Below, in pieces: positions 35,632-42,827 of a stretch of 64,000 nt of DNA. Position 1 is the stretch's first letter. The number at the start of each line of letters is the position of its first letter. This DNA comes from Mucilaginibacter sp. UBA5151 (GTDB taxonomy: Bacteria > Bacteroidota > Bacteroidia > Sphingobacteriales > Sphingobacteriaceae): contig DHXR01000004.1 of NCBI GenBank assembly GCA_002413785.1, positions 52,764 to 116,763 on the forward strand, read 5' to 3'. The notes beneath the pieces were generated by a model. It worked only from the letters and a program-made list of their open reading frames with translations. It was not told the origin of the DNA and searched no databases. Position numbers and translations under genes: made by a program.

Positions 35632-36294
35632 ATGAAAATTAAAAAAAGAACAGCTTTATTTTTTCTTTTCCTCGGGGGCATAGTGATGTGCAATAACCGC
35701 CTGTATGCCCAGGGAACAGGTGGATTTTTTAACCAGGCTTCCTCCAAAATTAAACTGATGCTGGCGCAGATCGCGGGATACGGAACTTTCCTGAAGGAAT
35801 TGAAAAGCGGCTATAACACTACGCAGAATGGACTGAATACCGCGCATGAATTTAAAAACGGCACCTATTCTTTACATACCGCTTATTTTAATTCCCTGAT
35901 GAAGGTTAACCCCGTTGTAGCGTCCAATCCAAAAGGGAAAGCCATGATTGATCTCCAAAAGCAGATCAACACGCTTTTTCAAAACGAACTGGACTGGCAG
36001 CAACAGCAAAAAGCACTCCACAGCAATGAGATCAACTATATCCAGCAGGTCTATACGAACCTTTTGTCTAAATGCAAAGCCGATATGGATGAACTGACGC
36101 TGGTACTAACGCCTGGAAAATTGCAGATGAACGACCATCAGCGGATTGAACGGATTGACCGGCTATACGCATCCATGCAGGATAAATATGCCTTTGCCGG
36201 CTCGTTCACCAGCAAGTGCAGGCAGATGGCAAAGAGCAGATTGCAGGCCGGACAGGATAGGGACCAGCTTAAAAAGTTATATGGCATTAATTAA
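35632..36294 (+). CDS. Second TraI-like paralogue
   Basis: A 220-residue exported helical protein (signal to about residue 26, ending YAQG). Its end HQRIERIDRLYASMQDKYAF ... LKKLYGIN mirrors the next gene's RAIDRIYAD ... LKTLYGIN. It begins 12 bases after the first paralogue. Proteins of this slot are sometimes labelled TerB-like, but I see no metal-binding motif that would support tellurite resistance. Confidence 0.68.
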   Translation: MKIKKRTALFFLFLGGIVMCNNRLYAQGTGGFFNQASSKIKLMLAQIAGYGTFLKELKSGYNTTQNGLNTAHEFKNGTYSLHTAYFNSLMKVNPVVASNPKGKAMIDLQKQINTLFQNELDWQQQQKALHSNEINYIQQVYTNLLSKCKADMDELTLVLTPGKLQMNDHQRIERIDRLYASMQDKYAFAGSFTSKCRQMAKSRLQAGQDRDQLKKLYGIN

Positions 36295-36325
36295 GGTAAA
36301 AGCAGAAAGGATAAAGGTAAAAGGT

Positions 36326-36970
36326 ATGAAAAAATCAATGAAAATAATAATAGTTGCACTGGCGGTTGCCCTTATGTTTCCGGTGGCTTCAAAGGCCCAG
36401 TCCATCGCCGATGACCTGGCACAACTTGCGCTGGACTACCAGAAATTGTCCGGCTTAAAAAGTATTTTGAAACAAATGTACACGGGTTACGAGGTAGTCA
36501 CCAAGGGTTACAATGCGGTTAAGGATATATCAAAAGGTAGTTTCAGTTTGCAGGAAGCTTTCTTAGATGGATTGATGATCGTCAGTCCTATCGTTAGGCA
36601 ATACCCCAGGGTAGCAGGTATTATCAATGACCAGGCCATGCTGATCAGCGAATATAAATCGGCTTACAGCCTTTTTAAAAATGACCCGCATTTCAATCCG
36701 GATGAGATCGGCTACATGATGGATGTTTATAATAACCTCATCAGCAGCAGCCTGAAAAATCTGAACGATTTGTCGATGATCATTACGGACAGCAAGGTCC
36801 GGATGAGCGATGCGGAAAGGATACGGGCTATTGACCGGATCTATGCGGATAGTCATGGTCAACTCACTTTCCTGCGGCAATTTAACAACCAAAGTTACAG
36901 TGTAGCCTTACAGCGGTCCGAAGCCGCAGGTGACCGGCAAACGCTGAAAACCCTTTACGGTATCAATTAA
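36326..36970 (+). CDS. Third TraI-like paralogue
   Basis: A 214-residue exported helical protein. I moved the start to the ATG at 36326, which follows an AGG-rich site and gives a clean signal peptide (MKKSMKIIIVALAVAL ... SKAQ). The longer frame from 36146 overlaps the second paralogue and codes nonsense-like sequence. The RMSDAERIRAIDRIYAD block and terminal LYGIN link it to its neighbours. The three together give about 220 residues each. Confidence 0.7.
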   Translation: MKKSMKIIIVALAVALMFPVASKAQSIADDLAQLALDYQKLSGLKSILKQMYTGYEVVTKGYNAVKDISKGSFSLQEAFLDGLMIVSPIVRQYPRVAGIINDQAMLISEYKSAYSLFKNDPHFNPDEIGYMMDVYNNLISSSLKNLNDLSMIITDSKVRMSDAERIRAIDRIYADSHGQLTFLRQFNNQSYSVALQRSEAAGDRQTLKTLYGIN

Positions 36971-37025
36971 ACGGCGCAGCCTTCCTGACTGCCATTAAAA
37001 AACAATAAACACACGAAAAAATAAC

Positions 37026-38201
37026 ATGAAAACAAAAATTTCAAAGTTTGCCCTGGTGGCAACGTTAGTCTTGTTTCTTCCACTATTGTCACATGCCCAG
37101 GACGGCGTAGCTAATGATATACATAGCTTACAGGGCGTATTGGATAATCTTTATAACCAGATGATCCCCTTATGCAGCGGTATGATTAGTGTGGCACAGG
37201 GTATTGCAGGCTTTGCAGCCCTATGGTATATCGCGGCAAGGGTGTGGAAGCACCTGGCAGCGGCAGAACCTATAGACTTTTATCCCTTGCTGCGCCCCTT
37301 TGCTATTGGCTTTTGTATTATGATCTTTCCTTCGGTACTGGCGCTTATCAACGGCGTACTGCAGCCCACCGTAACGGCAACGGATCAAATGGTGAACAAT
37401 TCGAACCAGGCGATAAACCAAATGCTGACAGCGCAGCAGCAAAATGAGCAACAGCAACAGGGAACCACCTCTGCGAACGGCGATCCCGACAAATGGTACC
37501 AGTACAGTCACCCGGATAATCCGGGGGCCAGTAGCACCAACACGGTCAATATGTCCGATCAGTTCTCCGGCTGGGGGTTTAAGAATATGATCAAAAAAGC
37601 CATCGCTGAATTGCTGAATGTGCTTTTTGAAGCCGCTGCCTTGTGTATTGATACGATACGGACGTTTAAGCTGATCGTACTGGCGATATTAGGCCCGCTC
37701 TGTTTTGGCCTGAGTGTATTTGATGGTTTCCAGCATACTTTAAAGCAATGGCTGGCCCGCTATGTCAACGTCTTTATGTGGTTGCCGGTTGCCAATATTT
37801 TCGGGGCGATCATCGCTAAAATACAGGAAAACATGATCCACCTGGAACAATCCGGCGGAGCATCCAGCCCAAGTTTTGGGGATACCAATGCGGCTTACCT
37901 GATCTTTATGGTGATCGGTATCGTGGGTTACTTTGCGGTTCCGGGTATCGCCAACTATATCATGAACGTAGGCGGGCATGCCCTGTTCAGCAAAACCAGC
38001 GCACTTGCTTCTATGGCAGTATCCTATGCTACAGGTACGGTGATGCAAAGTGTGATGATGGGTGGTGGTAACCAGATGGGTACATCCGGCAGTCAGTCCC
38101 AGGGAAACCCTTCCGGCCCTTCGGGAAGTAACAGGGGCGGAAATAATACTTTCAGGGAGGATAAACTTTCAGGCAATCAAAGTCCGCCTGCGGGTAAATA
38201 A
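37026..38201 (+). CDS. traJ: Conjugative transposon protein TraJ
   Basis: A 391-residue polytopic membrane protein, VirB6-like. Signal-like start, then a loop and about six membrane segments (clear ones at about residues 53-70, 90-110, 195-225, 240-262, 290-315). The tail (about 345-391) is a glycine-, serine- and asparagine-rich disordered stretch. It lies between the traI trio and traK, in canonical order. Confidence 0.85.
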   Translation: MKTKISKFALVATLVLFLPLLSHAQDGVANDIHSLQGVLDNLYNQMIPLCSGMISVAQGIAGFAALWYIAARVWKHLAAAEPIDFYPLLRPFAIGFCIMIFPSVLALINGVLQPTVTATDQMVNNSNQAINQMLTAQQQNEQQQQGTTSANGDPDKWYQYSHPDNPGASSTNTVNMSDQFSGWGFKNMIKKAIAELLNVLFEAAALCIDTIRTFKLIVLAILGPLCFGLSVFDGFQHTLKQWLARYVNVFMWLPVANIFGAIIAKIQENMIHLEQSGGASSPSFGDTNAAYLIFMVIGIVGYFAVPGIANYIMNVGGHALFSKTSALASMAVSYATGTVMQSVMMGGGNQMGTSGSQSQGNPSGPSGSNRGGNNTFREDKLSGNQSPPAGK

Positions 38202-38224
38202 TTATTTATTCAAATCATAAGATC

Positions 38225-38842
38225 ATGTTCAAAAAAATGAAAAATATCGATACCGCATTTCGCCATGTACGCAGCTTTACTATGCTGGTGATTGCAGGGT
38301 GTGTGCTGATCTGCTGTTTTGCGCTTTACAAAAGCTTTAGGCTGGTCGAAGTGATGCAGGGCAAAGTGTATATCCTTTCTGACGGCAAGGCGCTGGAAGC
38401 CCTGGCCTCCGACCGGAAGGATAATGTTGCCGTTGAGGCGCGCGACCATGTAAAAACCTTTCATCAGTTATTTTTTACGCTTGACCCGGATGATAAAGTC
38501 CTCCAGGCTAACCTGACCAAAGCCCTGTACCTGGCGGATGAATCCGCAAAAAAGGAATACGACAACCTGACCGAAAGCGGTTATTACGCGAATATTATTG
38601 CCGGAAATATCAGCCAGCGGATACTGGTGGATAGTGTTGCGGTAGATCTCCAAAGTTACCCTTATCATTTCCGCTGTTATGCGACACAAAGTATTATCCG
38701 CACCACCAGTACGGTAACGAGAAGCCTGGTAACGGATGGCTTCCTGCGCAATGTGTCCCGGAGTGATAACAACCCGCACGGCTTCCTGATCGAACGCTGG
38801 GCGACTTTAGAAAACAAGGATTTGAAAATTGTAAACCATTGA
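38225..38842 (+). CDS. traK: Conjugative transposon protein TraK
   Basis: A 205-residue VirB8-like protein: one N-terminal membrane helix (about residues 20-38, MLVIAGCVLICCFALY), then a periplasmic domain (RDHVKTFHQLFFTLDPDDK near 77, and an ending ERWATLENKDLKI). The family is highly conserved in Bacteroidetes elements. Canonical position between traJ and traM. Confidence 0.9.
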   Translation: MFKKMKNIDTAFRHVRSFTMLVIAGCVLICCFALYKSFRLVEVMQGKVYILSDGKALEALASDRKDNVAVEARDHVKTFHQLFFTLDPDDKVLQANLTKALYLADESAKKEYDNLTESGYYANIIAGNISQRILVDSVAVDLQSYPYHFRCYATQSIIRTTSTVTRSLVTDGFLRNVSRSDNNPHGFLIERWATLENKDLKIVNH

Positions 38843-38845
38843 GCT

Positions 38846-39085
38846 ATGCGAAGTTTAACGCGAAAATATCAATTGAGTGTATTTATCCTGCTTTGGTTGG
38901 TTAGCACCATCTATTGCCTGTTCCTGGTGATTAATGGTTTTACAGGAAAGCAGGTTATAGCAATAAAGTTGAATTTCATCAGTAAACCCTTAATCTTAAT
39001 TCATCGGCAGGACTATAACCAGGTTATCCATCCGGCGGATACTAATCAGAAACAACAAAAATTTTCACCAATAAAAACAAAATAA
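38846..39085 (+). CDS. Small membrane protein at the traL position
   Basis: Seventy-nine residues with one membrane helix (about residues 11-31, VFILLWLVSTIYCLFLVING), followed by a short periplasmic tail ending in lysines. It sits 3 bases after traK and 1 base before traM, so it belongs to the operon. TraL genes here are short and poorly conserved; the assignment rests on position. Confidence 0.65.
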   Translation: MRSLTRKYQLSVFILLWLVSTIYCLFLVINGFTGKQVIAIKLNFISKPLILIHRQDYNQVIHPADTNQKQQKFSPIKTK

Positions 39086-39086
39086 T

Positions 39087-40388
39087 ATGAAAGAGCAAAC
39101 ACTATCCCCCAAAATGCTCCGGCAGCGAAAATTCCTGCTGGTACTGCCCCTGCTTGTCGTACCCTTTATCACCTTGTTTTTCTGGGCGCTCGGCGGCGGC
39201 GAGATCAACCCGGCCAATGCTAAAGACAATGAGCCGAAAGGTTTCAATATGAACCTGCCTGATGCGAAATTAAAGGATGGCAAAGGGTTGAATAAAATGA
39301 GCTATTATAACCAGGCTTCATTGGATTCGGTAAAGTTAAAGGAACAAATGAAGAGTGATCCCTATTACCATCAGCATAGTGATTCAGCCAGTTTTCCGGC
39401 CCTAAATAAAAAAAATGTTTTGGGAAATGCTTCCGAAGGTACGGCTTTTCAATCCTCACCGGGAATTAGTAATGATCGCGCGGCAAATGAAGCCAAGGTC
39501 TATCAAAAACTGGCGCAGCTCAAAACAGTGATAAACAGGCCGGTTATTGCAGCAGATAATCTTAATAACAACAATACTGGTCAGTCTGTAAACAGCACTG
39601 ACGCTATTGAGCGGCAGCAGCACAATTTGCAGAATATGAATAATCAAAGCAATGATGACCCGGAAATGAAACAGATGAACGGAATGCTGGAGAAAATTCT
39701 TGACATCCAGCATCCCGGCCGGGCGGAGGAAAAGATCAAAGAAAATTCTGAAACGCACAGGGGACAGGTATTCGCGGTATCCGCAGGTAACCAGGACAGC
39801 CCGGTTTCCCTGTTAGATAATGGTGCATCTTCCGGAATAAGCACCGATACCGGCAGACACTTGATCAATCAGGCCAATGGCTTTTATTCTTTAGACGACC
39901 GGCTGCAGACGGACAATGCCAATACTATCCAGGCCGTAGTTCATGAAACGCAAACCCTCGTTAATGGTTCCATCATAAAGCTTCGGTTGTTAAACGCTGT
40001 TTATATCAATGGCGTGCTGATCCCAAAGGATAACTTCCTGTTTGGCACCGTTTCATTAAACGGCGAAAGGCTGGGTATAAAAATTAATAGTATCCGGTAT
40101 GTTAACAGCCTGTTCCCGGTGGCGCTTTCGGTCTATGACCTGGACGGCCTTGAAGGGATTGATATTCCTGGCGCGATCTCGCGGGATGTTGCCAAATCAT
40201 CAGCTGACCAGGCGATGCAAAATCTCGGATTGAGTTCCTATGATCCGTCTCTTGGCGCACAAGCTGCCAGCGCGGGAATTGAAGCCGCCAAAACGCTTTT
40301 TAGTAAAAAGGTAAAACTTATTAAAGTAACGGTGAAGGCCGGTTACCAGGTTTTATTATATGATGAAAAGCAAAAAGCAAACAAATAA
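39087..40388 (+). CDS. traM: Conjugative transposon protein TraM
   Basis: A 433-residue VirB10-like bridge protein: one N-terminal membrane helix (about residues 15-35, LLVLPLLVVPFITLFFWALG), a long low-complexity asparagine-rich linker (about 140-280), then a C-terminal β-barrel-like domain (about 290-433; FLFGTVSLNGERLGIKINSI). TraM-type proteins join inner and outer membrane complexes. Confidence 0.9.
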   Translation: MKEQTLSPKMLRQRKFLLVLPLLVVPFITLFFWALGGGEINPANAKDNEPKGFNMNLPDAKLKDGKGLNKMSYYNQASLDSVKLKEQMKSDPYYHQHSDSASFPALNKKNVLGNASEGTAFQSSPGISNDRAANEAKVYQKLAQLKTVINRPVIAADNLNNNNTGQSVNSTDAIERQQHNLQNMNNQSNDDPEMKQMNGMLEKILDIQHPGRAEEKIKENSETHRGQVFAVSAGNQDSPVSLLDNGASSGISTDTGRHLINQANGFYSLDDRLQTDNANTIQAVVHETQTLVNGSIIKLRLLNAVYINGVLIPKDNFLFGTVSLNGERLGIKINSIRYVNSLFPVALSVYDLDGLEGIDIPGAISRDVAKSSADQAMQNLGLSSYDPSLGAQAASAGIEAAKTLFSKKVKLIKVTVKAGYQVLLYDEKQKANK

Positions 40389-40438
40389 CCTCAAACAACT
40401 ACAATAAACAGAATAATTCATTTTTAAATTCCAATGTG

Positions 40439-41281
40439 ATGAAAAAGATAAATGCAGTAATAGTAACAGGGATTTTCCTTTTAATGAGCCAAATTCATGT
40501 ATTGGCGCAAAGTGCGCCACAAGCCAAAACTTATACGATAGCTCCCTATCGCCTGGCTATAACCTTTCACAAAACCACCAACCTGGTCTTTCCTTATGCC
40601 ATTAAAAGCGTTGACAGGGGTAGCCGGGATGTGCTGGCGCAAAAAGCGAAAGGCTTTGAAAATGTTTTACAGATCAAAGCAGGCATCAAGAATTTTGAAG
40701 AAACCAACCTGACCGTTATCACGGCGGATGGCAAGCTGTATTCCTATATACTGGATTATACAGATAATCCATCCCAACTGAATATCCGGTTTGCCAAAAC
40801 TCCCGGCGAACCTGCGATTTCCTTCCCGGAAGGCAAAACAAACCAGGCGGAACTCGAAAATACAGCCGCCAACGTTGCCAATCAAAAAAGAACGCTGCAT
40901 GGGATAGCGGATAAAAAATATGGCATGAAGCTTCAATTGCAGGGCTTATATATCAAAAATGATGTGTTTTATTACCAATTCAGTTTACAGAACCAGAGCA
41001 CCATTGATTACGGTATTGACCAGTTTAGGTTTTATACCGTGGATCAGCAAAAGATCAAACGTACCGCGAGCCAGGAACTGGAAATCAGGCCGCTTTATAG
41101 CTATGGGGATACCAGTACTGTCAGCGCCCGCTCTAAAAAGGTATTGGTATTTGGCTTGGCTAAATTCACCATTCCCGATCAAAAGTATTTCCGGGTCCAG
41201 GTCATGGAAAAGAATGGGGGACGGCATTTGGAAGTGAAGCTATACAACAAACAGCTTATCAGGGCACTGCAGATCAAATGA
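40439..41281 (+). CDS. traN: Conjugative transposon protein TraN (DUF4138)
   Basis: A 280-residue exported VirB9-like protein: signal peptide to about residue 24 (ending LAQS), then β-rich domain with the family start YRLAITFHKTTNLVFPYAIK and an end with LVFGLAKFTIPDQKYFRVQ. The ATG at 40439 is preferred over the GTG three bases upstream. It closes the visible transfer operon; traO-traQ are not seen. Confidence 0.9.
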   Translation: MKKINAVIVTGIFLLMSQIHVLAQSAPQAKTYTIAPYRLAITFHKTTNLVFPYAIKSVDRGSRDVLAQKAKGFENVLQIKAGIKNFEETNLTVITADGKLYSYILDYTDNPSQLNIRFAKTPGEPAISFPEGKTNQAELENTAANVANQKRTLHGIADKKYGMKLQLQGLYIKNDVFYYQFSLQNQSTIDYGIDQFRFYTVDQQKIKRTASQELEIRPLYSYGDTSTVSARSKKVLVFGLAKFTIPDQKYFRVQVMEKNGGRHLEVKLYNKQLIRALQIK

Positions 41282-41402
41282 TGAGGTAAGCACACTATTT
41301 AAAAATTGAATTGGGTTGAGAAAGCAGACGGTGATCTATGCAGATCCGCAATGGTTTTTAATGCATGGGGAATGTGAAAACTATATTTAAAAACAACAGA
41401 TT

Positions 41403-42251
41403 ATGAATGAGAAAAATTATGGCTACCTGAAAAATCAGGTAAAGTTCATGGGCTTCGGAGAAGGCATGGACAAAGAATTAGGTGAAATGATACAAAGCCA
41501 GCAACCGGCGTTTAAATTGGAGCATCAGATCAAATTTGGTCAGGATGATGTATCCTCAACGCTTCACTTTCAGAAGTCTAAAGAAAGCGAAATGTATTTC
41601 TTTAACAGCTTCGAAATGGGGGTCAAACAGGCTAAAGCGGAGGATGTACTCAAACAGACTTATTATATAGGCAAGGAAAATAACCTGACGCTGAAGGAAC
41701 ACTACAATATGATTGACGGTCGCGCGGTCTTTAAGGAGTTTAACAAACTGGAACAAGTTGGCGAAGGTGAAAATGTCAAGTTTAAAGCTACCGATGAAAC
41801 CTATAAAGCCTGGACGCAGCTAAACTTTAAGCAAACTGACGAAAATGGTAATTTTTTACCGCGAAAGCTATTTGGCTTTGATTTGGAAAAGACGTTAGCA
41901 AAGTATCCGATTAAGGATTTAGAGGATAATTATGATAAAAGCAGGTTGATCGCTTCCCTTGAAAAAGGCAATGTGCAAAAGGCGACCCTAATAGCAGACG
42001 GCAAGGATCAGAAGGTACTGATAGCGGCAAACCCAATTGATAAATCTATTAAATTCTATGACAGCAATATGCAGCGGTTAGATGTCAAACAGATCGTTGT
42101 ACAAAAGCAGGAATTGAGCGAAGGACAGGCCCAGGGTGAAACCAACAATATTCAGAAGGAAAATAAAAAGGAAAACCAGAAACAAGGGGCCGGAGAAGAA
42201 AACAAGCAAAACAAGACTGAAAGAAAAAGGCAGTCTATGAAAGTATCCTGA
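41403..42251 (+). CDS. Hypothetical element protein, DUF3945-like body
   Basis: A 282-residue soluble protein. The middle (about residues 100-200; GRAVFKEF, YKAWTQLNFKQTDENGNF, FGFDLEKTLAKYPIKDL) looks like the repeat unit of DUF3945-type proteins of Bacteroidetes mobile elements. The last 50 residues are K/E/N/Q-rich and disordered. No catalytic motif. Probably a DNA-processing accessory of the element. Confidence is moderate, as I name the family from pattern only. Confidence 0.55.
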   Translation: MNEKNYGYLKNQVKFMGFGEGMDKELGEMIQSQQPAFKLEHQIKFGQDDVSSTLHFQKSKESEMYFFNSFEMGVKQAKAEDVLKQTYYIGKENNLTLKEHYNMIDGRAVFKEFNKLEQVGEGENVKFKATDETYKAWTQLNFKQTDENGNFLPRKLFGFDLEKTLAKYPIKDLEDNYDKSRLIASLEKGNVQKATLIADGKDQKVLIAANPIDKSIKFYDSNMQRLDVKQIVVQKQELSEGQAQGETNNIQKENKKENQKQGAGEENKQNKTERKRQSMKVS

Positions 42252-42282
42252 TCAGAAAACAGTATAAAGAGTATAGCTGAAC

Positions 42283-42567
42283 ATGGAAGGGATCAAGCCG
42301 TTAGCAGATTTTTTTAAGGCCATCGAAAAGGATGGGCGCATCTCGATCACACATATCGGTATCTATGCGGCCTTGCTGCAATACTGGCAGGCGCATGGTT
42401 GTGAAAATCCGCTTTGTGCTTATAGTTACGAGGTGATGCAGGTGGCTAAATTATCCACCAGTACGACTTACCATAAGTTTCTTAAGGACCTTCATGCATT
42501 TGGTTATGTCCTTTATGAACCGTCTTTTAAAAGGAATCAGCGTAGTAAGGTGTACCTGTTTTTTTGA
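42283..42567 (+). CDS. Small winged-helix-like protein, unknown role
   Basis: A 94-residue protein with a helix-turn-helix-like layout: ISITHIGIYAALLQYWQAHG, then a YEVMQVAKLSTSTTYHKFLKDL recognition-like helix, then a β-hairpin ending RNQRSKVYLFF. It fits a small transcription factor, perhaps controlling excision or the recombinase downstream. Its stop codon lies inside the loop of a strong terminator hairpin. Confidence 0.6.
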   Translation: MEGIKPLADFFKAIEKDGRISITHIGIYAALLQYWQAHGCENPLCAYSYEVMQVAKLSTSTTYHKFLKDLHAFGYVLYEPSFKRNQRSKVYLFF

Positions 42568-42584
42568 TGCAGGTACACCTTTTA
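42547..42584 (+). terminator. Perfect 12-bp terminator hairpin overlapping a stop codon
   Basis: AAGGTGTACCTG (42547-42558) pairs with CAGGTACACCTT (42570-42581) around an 11-base loop, with a short T-run after it. The left arm is the last coding part of the winged-helix-like gene. It works in both directions and may also insulate the recombinase. Confidence 0.75.
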
Positions 42585-42609
42585 AAAAATATTAAAAAGT
42601 GCATCAAGG

Positions 42610-42635
42610 GGCGGAATGAAAAATTCCGCCTTTTT
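42610..42635 (+). terminator. Rho-independent terminator
   Basis: GGCGGAAT (42610-42617), loop of five, ATTCCGCC (42623-42630), then five T. A second, independent terminator 26 bases past the previous hairpin; together they isolate the recombinase from the tra operon. Confidence 0.85.
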
Positions 42636-42671
42636 AATACAAAATTATCGTACCTAAAATAGCAATGTGAG

Positions 42672-42827
42672 ATGGAAAAAGGAATTGATAATGAGCGGTT
42701 TATTAATGATAAAATAGCAAAAAATATTGACGAAATTGAGCTGGAAAAAGAAAAAAAATTAGTAAATTTAATAGTTGAAATCATTGTAAAAGCTACTTTA
42801 AAGGACTATTATGAAGAAGGCGATTAG
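42672..42827 (+). CDS. 51-residue protein coupled to the recombinase gene
   Basis: The frame MEKGIDNERFINDKIAKNID... ends EEGD and stops at 42825-42827, overlapping the recombinase ATG (42811) by 17 bases. It follows a spaced AGCAATGTGAG-like ribosome site after two terminators. Acidic, helical (I-D-E-I-E-L-E-K). Too short for a fold call. It could be a recombination directionality factor or simply a leader that couples translation. Confidence 0.55.
   Translation: MEKGIDNERFINDKIAKNIDEIELEKEKKLVNLIVEIIVKATLKDYYEEGD

Noticed and set aside
35632..36294. Tellurite resistance (TerB) label
   Set aside because: Signal peptide, position in the transfer operon and shared ends with its neighbours fit a conjugation role; no TerB acidic metal site is visible.
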